A stretch of DNA of 7,685 nt from a bacterium (GCA_021794335.1 JAJYQZ010000018.1:1-7685), one strand, 5' to 3'; positions 1-6,990 are shown, counted from the first letter of the stretch. Notes: generated from the sequence alone by a model not told the origin. Made by a program: numbers and translations.

Positions 1-2
1 AC

Positions 3-113
3 AGCGAGAAATTTAACAAGTATTTATGCGTCGGGTGCGGCAGGTGTTCGAGAAATTGTCCCGAGGATATAGATATCAAGGAAGTGGCAAAGGATCTGGC
101 AGGGTTAATTTAA
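3..113 (+). CDS. 4Fe-4S ferredoxin-like redox protein, C-terminal end only
   Basis: Only the last 36 codons are inside the window, read in frame from position 3 to a TAA at 111-113. They contain CVGCGRCSRNCP, a C-x2-C-x2-C-x3-C-P motif that binds a [4Fe-4S] cluster, followed by a short acidic/hydrophobic tail. The wording of this motif and the flavoprotein gene 40 nt downstream resemble the 4Fe-4S subunits paired with FAD/NAD(P) subunits in sulfhydrogenase (HydB/HydG), anaerobic sulfite reductase (AsrA/AsrB) and Flx-type complexes. Family knowledge says such a protein relays electrons between the flavin subunit and a catalytic subunit in the cytoplasm. Which complex it belongs to cannot be decided, because the rest of the gene and anything before it lie outside the window. 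Confidence 0.85.
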   Translation, partial: SEKFNKYLCVGCGRCSRNCPEDIDIKEVAKDLAGLI

Positions 114-153
114 TAATTATTGTTATTAACATATAGCAGGGAGCAGATAGTTA

Positions 154-978
154 ATGGAAAATATTTATTTACCTAAGTTAGCGGAAATAAAGGAAATTAT
201 TCAGGAAACCAACGATACCAAAACAATCCGCCTTGCCATAAACGGCGGCAGCATCGATTTTTTGCCGGGTCAGTTTGGAGAGTTTTCGGTTATAGGGGAA
301 GGGGAATCGACCTTTGGGTTTTCATCGTCTCCTCTAAGAAAAGAATTTTTTGAATTTAGTTTTAGAACCTCGGGTCGGGCAACCACTGGTATAAACGGAT
401 TAAATCCCGGAGACAAACTATCCTTTAGAGGCCCTTACGGAAACTATTTCGATACGGCCGGAATGAAGGGCAAAAATCTTGTTTTTGTCGGCGGCGGTAT
501 CGGTATGGCGCCCGTAAAATCAATTTTGGAATACTGTTTCGACGAAAGGGATGATTACGGCAAAATAACCGTTTTATACGGCGCAAGAACCGTGAACGAC
601 CTTTTGTATAGAAATGTTTTTGACGACTGGAAAAAATATAAAAATACAGAGGTGGTTATTACCGTCGATCCGGGGGGCGAAACTCCTGATTGGACGGGGA
701 AAGTCGGTTTTGTTCCTACTATTCTCGAACAGCTCCCCCTTAAAGGTGAAAATAGCATTGCCGTCGTTTGCGGACCCCCGATTATGATAAAATTTGCCTT
801 AAAGTCCTTAGAAGAAAAGATGGGTTTTGACAAAGAAAATATTATTACGACTCTTGAAAATAGAATGAAATGCGGGCTGGGTAAATGCGGGAGGTGTAAT
901 GTCGGAAGCGTTTATGTTTGCAAAGACGGTCCAGTTTTTACGGCAAGGGAACTCGAGAGCCTTCCTAACGACTTTTAA
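154..978 (+). CDS. FAD/NAD(P)-binding, 2Fe-2S electron-transfer subunit (sulfhydrogenase gamma / AsrB / PyrK-like)
   Basis: A 274-residue cytoplasmic flavoprotein reductase subunit that probably passes electrons between NAD(P)H and the neighbouring Fe-S protein. The N-terminal half (about 8-100) is a ferredoxin-reductase-type FAD barrel with PGQFGEF at 38-44 and the GRATTGINGL...GPYGNYF segment at 75-99. The NAD(P)-binding fold follows, with GGGIGMAP at 113-120 and CGPP at 206-209. The C-terminus carries a [2Fe-2S] site, Cys240, Cys245, Cys248 and Cys256 (C-x4-C-x2-C-x7-C), as in PyrK and HydG relatives. The length is normal for the family. AGGGAG at 138-143 supports the ATG at 154. Catalytic hydrogenase or sulfite-reductase genes do not follow; thrS does, so this pair looks like the end of an upstream redox operon or a stand-alone module. 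The specific complex is not determined. Confidence 0.88.
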   Translation: MENIYLPKLAEIKEIIQETNDTKTIRLAINGGSIDFLPGQFGEFSVIGEGESTFGFSSSPLRKEFFEFSFRTSGRATTGINGLNPGDKLSFRGPYGNYFDTAGMKGKNLVFVGGGIGMAPVKSILEYCFDERDDYGKITVLYGARTVNDLLYRNVFDDWKKYKNTEVVITVDPGGETPDWTGKVGFVPTILEQLPLKGENSIAVVCGPPIMIKFALKSLEEKMGFDKENIITTLENRMKCGLGKCGRCNVGSVYVCKDGPVFTARELESLPNDF

Positions 979-981
979 CCT

Positions 982-2895
982 ATGCAATTATTAATCATTC
1001 ATGCCGATACCTTTAGTTATGCTTTAACAGGAAAGACGCCTGTTGCCGAAGAAATCGATGTAAATTCCGTTAAAGAGCCCGAGGTTTCGTTTAAAGATCC
1101 GTTAGTGGTTTTTTGCACCGTAGAAAAAGGCGACGCGTCGGATGCATACGCAATCGTTAAAAAGGCTTTTTACGAGATAAAGGACATTTCAGAAAAGTTA
1201 AAACCCCGGATTATAGTTTTATATCCTTACGCCCACCTGTCAAACAGTCTTGCCGAACCGTCTTTTGCAGTTAAGACCTTAGATAGCTTAAAAACGGAAT
1301 TAGAATCCGTTGCCCGGGTTTACAGGGCGCCTTTCGGCTGGTATAAAAGCTTTAAAATATCCTGCAAGGGACATCCTTTAAGCGAGTCGTCGCGGCATAT
1401 AGTAAGCGAATCAGCCCCGAATCAGGCTATTCATAAGACAAGGGAAGATGTCGTAAAAGATGTGGAAAGCGAATTTTTTATATTGGATTATACCGGCGCA
1501 GAGACTAAAATAAATTTAAACGATAAAAACATATTAGACAAAGGTACCCTCAAAGACTTTCCGTCCTTAAGAAAGGTTATCGCCTTCGAGGAATTTAAAA
1601 TTAAAGACGGCGCGACCCCCCCATCCGTTGCGGCTATGAGGCGGCTTGAAATTGCCGACCATGAGGAAAACTCTGATTCGGGACATTTGAGGCTTTATCC
1701 GAAAGGGACGCTGTTATACAAACTTTTATCCGATTGGGCGGAAGATATCGCCTTAAACCGGTTAAAATGTATGGAGATCGAAACGCCCCTGATATATAAC
1801 TGGAACAAGCCCGAGATTAAGGGGCAGGGGGAATCTTTTCATGAACGGCATTATTCCGTTTTTGTTCCGGACGAAAAAAGCGAAAGCGGGGGATTTGCAA
1901 AAGGCAAAGAGTTTGTTTTAAGGTTTGCGGGCGATTTTGGGCTTTTTTCGATGCTTAAAGACGCAAAGATTAGTTATAAACAGCTGCCTTTAAGGTTTTA
2001 TGAGTTTTCGAAAAGCTTTAGATACGAAAAAAGCGGGGAGTTATCCGGTTTAAGGAGATTAAGGGGTTTCACGATGCCGGATATCCACAGTTTTTGTCTT
2101 AATTTAGAAGAAGGATTCAACGAGTATCAGGTGCTTTACAAACAATATGCCGATTTAGCCGAGGCCGCAAAAATTGAATATGCCGTTGTTTTTAGAATAG
2201 TTAAGGAGTATTATGATAAATATAAAGATAAGATTATCGAACTTTTAAAATATTCAAAGAAACCTGCTCTTATAGAAACATTGTCAAAAATGAAACACTA
2301 TTGGGCGCTTAAGCATGAATTTCAGGGAGTGGATTCCGTGAACGGTTCCTGCCAGCTTTCAACCGTCCAGCTCGATGTCGAGGATGCCAAAAGATACGGC
2401 ATAAATTTTGTTAACGAAAACGGCGAAAAGGAGGGATGCATAATCTGCCATTCTTCCGTCGGTGCAATAGAAAGGTGGATGTATCTCATTTTGGAAGAGG
2501 CTCTTAAAAAAAATATTCCTGTTTTGCCTTTATGGCTCAGCATAACGCAGGTAAGAATTATTCCCGTATCCGATAAATTTCTGGATTTTGCGGTTAAACT
2601 TAAGGAAAAACTTTTTAGCTCGGACATAAGAGTTGACATCGACGACAGGGATTTCAGCCTCGGCAAAAAGATTATGTTTGCCGAGGAAGAATGGATTCCG
2701 TATATCGTCGTCGTGGGGCATAAAGAGGCGGAAGGCGGAACTTTGCCGGTTAGAAACAGGTATAAGGAAAGAAAGAATTTCAATCTTAACGAGGAAGAGT
2801 TAATAAAGGAAATTAAAGGCGAAACCAAAAATATGCCGTACAGAAACTTAATACTTCCCGATATGGTTTCAAAGAGGCCTATATTTGTCGGCTGA
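982..2895 (+). CDS. thrS: Threonyl-tRNA synthetase, archaeal type with DTD-like editing domain
   Basis: Charges tRNA-Thr with threonine; 637 residues, full length. Residues 1-140 match the archaeal ThrRS editing domain (D-aminoacyl-tRNA-deacylase-like, removes mischarged serine): LLIIHADTFSY start, YPYAHLS at 81-87 and APFGWYKSF at 116-124, with Lys122 where the archaeal family has a functional lysine. The TGS and HxxxH/C editing domains of bacterial ThrRS are absent. The class II core follows: motif 2 around SFRYEKSGEL (Arg347), HSFC at 369-372, and motif 3 GAIERW (Arg498). The anticodon-binding domain (about 515-615) has LPLWLSITQVRIIPVS and VDIDDRD, and the C-terminus is the SKRPIFVG tail. 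His369 and His490 occupy zinc-ligand positions, but the expected Cys is Asp318. The ATG lies 3 nt after the previous stop with no Shine-Dalgarno, so translational coupling is likely. infC-rpmI-rplT, the common bacterial neighbours, do not follow. Confidence 0.95.
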   Translation: MQLLIIHADTFSYALTGKTPVAEEIDVNSVKEPEVSFKDPLVVFCTVEKGDASDAYAIVKKAFYEIKDISEKLKPRIIVLYPYAHLSNSLAEPSFAVKTLDSLKTELESVARVYRAPFGWYKSFKISCKGHPLSESSRHIVSESAPNQAIHKTREDVVKDVESEFFILDYTGAETKINLNDKNILDKGTLKDFPSLRKVIAFEEFKIKDGATPPSVAAMRRLEIADHEENSDSGHLRLYPKGTLLYKLLSDWAEDIALNRLKCMEIETPLIYNWNKPEIKGQGESFHERHYSVFVPDEKSESGGFAKGKEFVLRFAGDFGLFSMLKDAKISYKQLPLRFYEFSKSFRYEKSGELSGLRRLRGFTMPDIHSFCLNLEEGFNEYQVLYKQYADLAEAAKIEYAVVFRIVKEYYDKYKDKIIELLKYSKKPALIETLSKMKHYWALKHEFQGVDSVNGSCQLSTVQLDVEDAKRYGINFVNENGEKEGCIICHSSVGAIERWMYLILEEALKKNIPVLPLWLSITQVRIIPVSDKFLDFAVKLKEKLFSSDIRVDIDDRDFSLGKKIMFAEEEWIPYIVVVGHKEAEGGTLPVRNRYKERKNFNLNEEELIKEIKGETKNMPYRNLILPDMVSKRPIFVG

Positions 2896-2913
2896 TTAAT
2901 TATATAATATAAT
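2885..2913 (+). promoter_or_regulatory. Likely sigma70-type promoter for tig-clpP-clpX
   Basis: TTGTCG at 2885-2890 (4 of 6 to TTGACA) is followed by exactly 17 bp and then a perfect TATAAT at 2908-2913. Three more TATAAT hexamers sit at 2903-2908, 2914-2919 and 2926-2931, but I see no acceptable -35 for them. The -35 lies in the last codons of thrS. The start point would be near 2920, inside the inverted repeat, giving a leader of about 35 nt with AAGGGGA before the tig ATG. In such AT-rich DNA chance TATAAT matches are common, so the spacing is the main support. Confidence 0.55.
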
Positions 2914-2932
2914 TATAATTGTCATTATAATT
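2911..2932. repeat. Perfect 9-bp inverted repeat at the tig promoter
   Basis: AATTATAAT at 2911-2919, a TGTC spacer, then its exact reverse complement ATTATAATT at 2924-2932. All arm bases are A or T. The repeat overlaps the -10 and expected start site of the tig promoter and could be an operator or a weak hairpin at the mRNA 5' end. No U-tract follows, so it does not look like an intrinsic terminator for thrS. Confidence 0.6.
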
Positions 2933-2953
2933 TAAATTTACAAGGGGATTTTA

Positions 2954-4192
2954 ATGGATAATGCAGTGAATGGTTTTGTTATAGAGGATGAAACCTCGGT
3001 AAAAAAAAGGGTCAATTTAAAATTAGACGACCTGAGGACGGGCGAGCTTTTAAAAAAGAAATTAGAGACAGCGGCTAAGCAGTCAAATATCAAGGGTTTC
3101 AGGCCCGGGAAGGCCCCGTTATCCATTATAAAAAAGTTTTATGAGGCGGAACTTCTTGAAGAAGCGGCAGTCGAGGTTTTAAATGAAGATTTTAAAAAAA
3201 TATTAGCCGAAAAAGACCTTTTCGTGGTTGGAACTCCAAGAATGGAAAAAAAGGACGATAAAGAATACACCGTATATTTTGAAGTTATGCCCTCCGTGAA
3301 AAATTTAAATTTGGATTTAAAAATTAAAGAGGTTAAGAAAAGGGATATTACGGACGAAGTTATTAAAGATGAAATTAATTTCCTGCTTGAAAGGACTGCG
3401 GATAGCGAAAAACAGGATGACTTAAGCCGCATAAACAACAGCGACAGGTATTTTGTTAAGATAGATTACATTACGGAAGATGAAGCAGGCAAAGAGATAG
3501 ATAACGCAAAGGACTATTTAATAAGCCTTAATTCAAACATTATCGATAAGTCTTTTGAAGCCGCTTTTATCGGCAAAAAGAAGGGCGATAACTTTGAATA
3601 TGACGACAGAGAAAGAAATGTTAAGGTAAAGGGCGTTATTAAGGAAATAGATAAAAAAATACTGCCCGAACTTAATGCCGAAACGATTAAAAATTTCGGC
3701 GATTTCAAAGATGTTGACGAGTTTAAGGAATATGTCAAAAAAAGTCTTAAAGAATATGAGGATAAAAGATATAAAGAATCTATCAGGTCATTAATATCGG
3801 ACGAGCTTGTCAATCTTAACCCGGTCGATTTGCCCGAAAGCGTCATAGAGGAAGACGCTTTGGCAAGATTAGAGGATTTAAAAAAACAGGGCAAATATAA
3901 AGATATTGACGAAAAGCAAACGGGCGATTTATTGAATATGCTTAAGCTTATGGCAAAACGGGAGCTGGTATTATATCTTTTGCTTTCCGAAATTTCCAAA
4001 ACGGAAAATATTAAAATAGACGAAAGCGATTTTGAAGAATTTTATAAAAAAACGGCGGGAGAGTCAGGCTTGAAAGAAGACGAAGTAAAGAGCTTCTATG
4101 CTACAGGCGAGGCCCGCAATAATCTTAAACAAGCCTTGCTCGAAGATAAGATATTTGATTTTCTTACCGCAAGTAAGGTATCATATATATAG
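2954..4192 (+). CDS. tig: Trigger factor (ribosome-associated chaperone) with reduced PPIase domain
   Basis: Binds the ribosomal exit tunnel and shields nascent chains in the cytoplasm. At 412 residues it is a little short for the family. The N-terminal ribosome-binding domain (about 1-125) keeps the signature NIKGFRPGKAPLSII, with GFRPGK at 48-53. The FKBP-like domain (about 163-240) runs from SDRYFVKIDY to IKEIDKKILPEL but is shortened. The usual IPGFE segment is replaced by IIDKSFE, and roughly eleven residues around the usual TFPEEYHAENL loop are missing near residue 218, so prolyl isomerase activity is probably lost. The C-terminal helical chaperone arms (about 240-412) are rich in Lys and Glu, as expected. 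The ATG at 2954 is preceded by AAGGGGA. It is followed by clpP after 66 nt, the classic tig-clpP-clpX order. Confidence 0.93.
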   Translation: MDNAVNGFVIEDETSVKKRVNLKLDDLRTGELLKKKLETAAKQSNIKGFRPGKAPLSIIKKFYEAELLEEAAVEVLNEDFKKILAEKDLFVVGTPRMEKKDDKEYTVYFEVMPSVKNLNLDLKIKEVKKRDITDEVIKDEINFLLERTADSEKQDDLSRINNSDRYFVKIDYITEDEAGKEIDNAKDYLISLNSNIIDKSFEAAFIGKKKGDNFEYDDRERNVKVKGVIKEIDKKILPELNAETIKNFGDFKDVDEFKEYVKKSLKEYEDKRYKESIRSLISDELVNLNPVDLPESVIEEDALARLEDLKKQGKYKDIDEKQTGDLLNMLKLMAKRELVLYLLLSEISKTENIKIDESDFEEFYKKTAGESGLKEDEVKSFYATGEARNNLKQALLEDKIFDFLTASKVSYI

Positions 4193-4199
4193 ATATATG
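4182..4199. repeat. AT-only inverted repeat over the tig stop codon
   Basis: CATATAT at 4182-4188 and ATATATG at 4193-4199 are exact reverse complements around ATAG, and the tig stop TAG (4190-4192) lies within the spacer. There is no T-tract after it, so it is unlikely to end transcription before clpP. It could mark an RNA-processing site or be chance in AT-rich DNA. Confidence 0.4.
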
Positions 4200-4258
4200 T
4201 GAATTAGCGTATAGCCTGTATAAATAAAATTTAGAAAATTTTAAGGAGAATAATAAAA

Positions 4259-4858
4259 ATGTCACTTGTTCCGATAGTCGTCGAGCAAACACACCGAGGG
4301 GAGAGGGCTTACGATATATATTCCCGTCTTTTAAAGGATAGAATTATATTTGTCGGAGATGCGATAGACGACAACTTTGCCAATCTTATAATAGCGCAGC
4401 TGCTTTTTCTCGAATCCGAAGACCCGGAAAAAGATATAAATATTTATATCAATTCCCCCGGCGGCATTATAACCTCCGGGCTGGCAATTTACGATACTAT
4501 GCAATATATAAAACCGGATGTTTCTACGCTGTGCATGGGGCAGGCGGCAAGCATGGGGGCAGTGCTTTTAGCCGCAGGCACAAAAGGAAAGAGGTTTGCC
4601 CTTCCTCATTCCCGGATTATGATACATCAGCCTGCCGGCGGATTTCAGGGGCAGGCCACGGATATCGATATACAGGCAAGGGAAATTCTCAGGATGAGAG
4701 AGGAGCTAAATCAGATTTTAGCTTTTCATACCTCTCAGCCTATAGATAAGATTCAGGTGGATACCGAGAGAGATTTTTATATGAGCGGCGCTGAGTCCGC
4801 TAAATACGGCATTATCGACAAGGTCGTGGACAAGAAAGATATTAAAAGCGTAAAATAG
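4259..4858 (+). CDS. clpP: ATP-dependent Clp protease proteolytic subunit
   Basis: Serine peptidase that forms the double-heptamer degradation chamber and works with ClpX, encoded next. The 199-residue length is normal. The catalytic triad is visible: Ser98 in MGQAASMGA, His123 in MIHQPAGG and Asp172 in [14 protein letters not shown] at 64-69 belongs to the substrate/oxyanion region, and the [10 protein letters not shown] stretch to the handle helix. The N-terminus [10 protein letters not shown] leaves a very short or no propeptide, with the mature-type start VPIVVEQT close to the initiator Met. AAGGAG at 4243-4248, 10 nt before the ATG, is a strong ribosome binding site. The 66-nt gap after tig shows only a TATAAA at 4219-4224 without a matching -35, so read-through from tig is the simplest view. 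Confidence 0.98.
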   Translation: MSLVPIVVEQTHRGERAYDIYSRLLKDRIIFVGDAIDDNFANLIIAQLLFLESEDPEKDINIYINSPGGIITSGLAIYDTMQYIKPDVSTLCMGQAASMGAVLLAAGTKGKRFALPHSRIMIHQPAGGFQGQATDIDIQAREILRMREELNQILAFHTSQPIDKIQVDTERDFYMSGAESAKYGIIDKVVDKKDIKSVK

Positions 4859-4904
4859 TTTTATCGATATTTTCCAAATATTATAAGCAAAAGAGGTAAT
4901 TAAG

Positions 4905-6230
4905 ATGGCAAGAAAAAGTAACAATAATGATAATTCGGGTAGAGAACTTTACTGTTCCTTTTGCGGTAAATCGCAGGATGAGGTCAGGAAACTGATTGCA
5001 GGACCGTCCGTTTATATTTGCGATGAATGTATTAATCTTTGCAATGAAATTATATCGGAAGAGAGTAAGCCTGCCGAACCGGACATTAAAGCTAAAAACT
5101 ATCTTTATAAGCCGGTAGAAATTAAAAATTTTTTGGATCAGTATGTAATAGGTCAGGAAAGAGCAAAAAAGGTCCTTTCCGTTGCCGTTTATAATCACTA
5201 TAAAAGGATAGAACACAACCTTTCCGTTAAAAGTATCGGGCATAACAATGCGGCTCATAATCCAAAAGATAAATATAATAATGCGGATGTCGAGATGCAA
5301 AAAAGCAACATTTTGATAATCGGACCCACGGGCAGCGGTAAAACTCTTTTAGCTCAAACACTTGCCCGCATGCTTGATTTGCCTTTCACTATAGCCGATG
5401 CCACGACGCTTACGGAAGCAGGCTATGTAGGCGAAGATGTCGAAAGCATTCTTCTTTCCCTTTTACAAAATGCCGATTATGATATCGAAAGGGCTCAAAA
5501 GGGCATTATATATGTCGATGAAATCGATAAGATAGCAAAAAAATCGGATAATGTTTCCATAACAAGAGATGTATCAGGGGAAGGCGTTCAGCAGGCGCTT
5601 TTAAAAATAATCGAAGGAACGATTGCAAATGTTCCTCCGAAAGGGGGCAGAAAGCATCCCCATCAAGAATTTTTAAGGATTGACACAAGCAATATCCTGT
5701 TTATATGCGGAGGCGCTTTTAACGGTTTAGACAGGATTATCGAAAGGAGGGTCCATTCTCAGCCCATAGGTTTTAACACAAGCGCCAAGCCCAATAAATC
5801 TAATAATCCTTATGAAATAATAAAACAGGTTGAAACGCAGGATTTATTAAAATTCGGGCTTATTCCAGAATTTATCGGAAGGCTTCCCGTTATAGCCACA
5901 CTCGAAGAATTGGATGAAAAGGCCCTTATAGAAATTTTAACAAAACCCAAAAACGCCTTAGTCAAGCAGTATCAAAAATTGTTTGAGTTGGAAGATGTGA
6001 ATTTACGATTTACCGATTCCGCGATTAAAGAAATTACAAAAAAGGCTATAAAGTATGGTTCGGGAGCAAGGGGATTAAGAACTATCCTTGAATCTATAAT
6101 GCTCGATGTTATGTACGAAATACCGACGGATCCGACAATTAAGGAATGCGTTATAAATGACGATGTAATTATAAATAATGGGTTGCCCATCCTTCTTTAC
6201 GAAAAGGATGCTCATGCTAAATCTAATTGA
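4905..6230 (+). CDS. clpX: ATP-dependent Clp protease ATPase subunit ClpX
   Basis: AAA+ unfoldase that recognises substrates, unfolds them and feeds them to ClpP in the cytoplasm; 441 residues, slightly longer than typical. An N-terminal zinc-binding domain has Cys17, Cys20, Cys39 and Cys42 (C-x2-C-x18-C-x2-C). Walker A GPTGSGKT is at 140-147, the pore loop GYVG at 173-176, Walker B IIYVDEID at 201-208, the RKH loop at 249-251, and the ClpP-docking IGF tripeptide at 288-290. The arginine finger is in PEFIGRLP (Arg326) and sensor 2 in GSGARGLR (Arg389). The linker around 108-130 ([16 protein letters not shown]) and the stretch after IGF are polar and account for the extra length. AAGAGG at 4891-4896 supports the ATG. 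It lies 46 nt after clpP, so the two are almost surely co-transcribed. lon, which often follows, is not here. Confidence 0.98.
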   Translation: MARKSNNNDNSGRELYCSFCGKSQDEVRKLIAGPSVYICDECINLCNEIISEESKPAEPDIKAKNYLYKPVEIKNFLDQYVIGQERAKKVLSVAVYNHYKRIEHNLSVKSIGHNNAAHNPKDKYNNADVEMQKSNILIIGPTGSGKTLLAQTLARMLDLPFTIADATTLTEAGYVGEDVESILLSLLQNADYDIERAQKGIIYVDEIDKIAKKSDNVSITRDVSGEGVQQALLKIIEGTIANVPPKGGRKHPHQEFLRIDTSNILFICGGAFNGLDRIIERRVHSQPIGFNTSAKPNKSNNPYEIIKQVETQDLLKFGLIPEFIGRLPVIATLEELDEKALIEILTKPKNALVKQYQKLFELEDVNLRFTDSAIKEITKKAIKYGSGARGLRTILESIMLDVMYEIPTDPTIKECVINDDVIINNGLPILLYEKDAHAKSN

Positions 6231-6378
6231 TAGGGGCTTAATGACGATTAAAGATTAAAGGAGTCGAACCCTTTTGTAGCGGCGGTTTGACGATGGTTGA
6301 CATGCGTGCCTGCTAATAAATTCATAGGGAAAAACAGATTATTTTTTTTATAAAGTAGATAAAATATACATTTTTTTG
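6231..6378. other. Non-coding gap after clpX
   Basis: I find no open reading frame of useful length, no tRNA and no convincing terminator in this stretch. It holds AAAGGAG at 6257-6263, which leads to nothing translatable, and a weak 5-bp stem AAAGG/CCTTT (6257-6261 with 6270-6274). It also holds TTGACA at 6297-6302 with no acceptable -10 at normal spacing, and T-rich runs at 6342-6349 and 6371-6377. The motifs GAACCCTT and CGGCGGTTT found here recur downstream of the hup promoter. Confidence 0.5.
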
Positions 6379-6407
6379 TTGACATATATATTAAAAACAT
6401 ATATATA
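6379..6407 (+). promoter_or_regulatory. Sigma70-type promoter for hup
   Basis: A perfect TTGACA at 6379-6384, a 17-bp spacer and TATATA at 6402-6407 (TATATT at 6404-6409 is an alternative with 19 bp). The start point should fall near 6414, which gives a leader of about 95 nt before hup. Two near-identical blocks, ACATATATATTAA at 6382-6394 and the 15-nt variant at 6397-6411, cover the -35 and -10 elements. Confidence 0.75.
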
Positions 6408-6509
6408 TTAAGTATGTTTTATCAGAACCCTTGTAAACAGTGGATATTAAGTACGGCGGTTTAAAAGTTAACCATTAAAACCTTTAAAATGTAAAGGAGG
6501 AAGTTAAGT

Positions 6510-6794
6510 ATGACAAAAGCAGAATTAGTTGATGCAATTGCAAAGCTGTCTAAGCTTACCAAAGCCGATAGCGAGAAAGCCCTTGGCGCAACAGTTGACG
6601 CTATTATTAACGCTTTAAAAAAAGGCGATGCCGTGAGGCTTGTCGGTTTTGGCACATTTGAAGTTGCGAAAAGAGCCGCAAGAAAAGGGAGAAATCCCCA
6701 AACGGGAAAGGAGATTCAAATTAAGGCTTCTAAATCTCCAAAGTTTAAAGCCGGCAAATCTTTTAAAGAGGCTGTCAACACAGGAAAGTGGTAA
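6510..6794 (+). CDS. hup: HU-family DNA-binding protein
   Basis: A small basic nucleoid protein that binds and bends DNA as a dimer. The 94-residue length is normal. It starts with the HU-type MTKAELVDAIAKLSKLTKAD helices. The family signature GFGTFEVAKRAARKGRNPQTG spans 46-66, including Pro63 at the tip of the DNA-binding beta arm (RNPQTG), and the protein ends with the FKAGKSFKEAVN helix. HU and IHF subunits share this fold; the arm sequence and plain termini favour HU. The Shine-Dalgarno AAAGGAGG at 6493-6500, 9 nt before the ATG, is the strongest in the window and fits an abundant protein. It has its own promoter and stands apart from clpX by 279 nt. Confidence 0.96.
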   Translation: MTKAELVDAIAKLSKLTKADSEKALGATVDAIINALKKGDAVRLVGFGTFEVAKRAARKGRNPQTGKEIQIKASKSPKFKAGKSFKEAVNTGKW

Positions 6795-6818
6795 TTTCGG
6801 ATTACGCGCAATTTTTAT

Positions 6819-6847
6819 TTGCTGCTCTCGTTTTTAAAATTTATTAA
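6819..6847 (+). promoter_or_regulatory. Possible promoter for tRNA-Val
   Basis: TTGCTG at 6819-6824, 17 bp, then TATTAA at 6842-6847, followed by a GC-rich AGGCGGGGGC stretch of the kind seen between -10 and start in stringently controlled stable-RNA promoters. Both hexamers are only partial matches, so read-through from hup is equally possible. I see no clear terminator after hup. Confidence 0.35.
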
Positions 6848-6871
6848 AGGCGGGGGCAGTTGTGTTTTTAT

Positions 6872-6948
6872 GGGCGGATAGCTCAGCAGGTTAGAGCATC
6901 GGCTTTACAAGCCGGGGGTCACAGGTTCGAACCCTGTTCCGCCTACCA
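6872..6948 (+). tRNA. tRNA-Val (anticodon UAC)
   Basis: Folds as a full 77-nt cloverleaf. The acceptor stem is GGGCGGA with TCCGCCT (one G-U at the end), the D-stem GCTC/GAGC, and the anticodon stem TCGGC/GCCGG with loop TTTACAA. The T-arm is ACAGG TTCGAAC CCTGT. The anticodon TAC is at 6906-6908. Discriminator A and an encoded CCA complete the 3' end. Confidence 0.97.
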
Positions 6949-6955
6949 TATCAAT

Positions 6956-6990
6956 GGAATACCGGAAACGCCGTATTAATTCCTTGACTT
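6956..6990 (+). terminator. Weak candidate terminator after tRNA-Val
   Basis: AATAC(C)GG at 6958-6965 pairs with CCGTATT at 6971-6977, with one bulged C and loop AAACG. A GG/CC pair extends it across an internal loop, and the pyrimidine-rich run CCTTGACTTTTCTTT follows. The tail is not a clean T-tract and overlaps the -35 of the next promoter. Confidence 0.3.

Noticed and set aside
2322..2828. Long minus-strand open frame inside thrS (168 codons)
   Set aside because: It is a mirror of the well-supported thrS coding sequence, with low-complexity Ser/Leu-rich translation and no recognisable family.
4196..4224. Separate clpP promoter using TATAAA at 4219-4224
   Set aside because: The matching -35 window is TATGTG, which does not resemble TTGACA, and tig-clpP read-through explains expression.
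4531..4749. Plus-strand open frame within clpP in another frame
   Set aside because: It lies entirely inside clpP, has no ribosome binding site, and its translation resembles no protein family.
6255..6278. T-arm-like sequence on the minus strand (AAGGG TTCGACT CCTTT) suggesting a tRNA, tmRNA end or att-site remnant
   Set aside because: No acceptor stem, anticodon arm or CCA can be folded around it on either strand, and no integrase or matching repeat is present.
6297..6325. Second TTGACA (6297-6302) as an upstream hup promoter
   Set aside because: At 16-18 bp spacing only poor -10 candidates such as ATTCAT occur.
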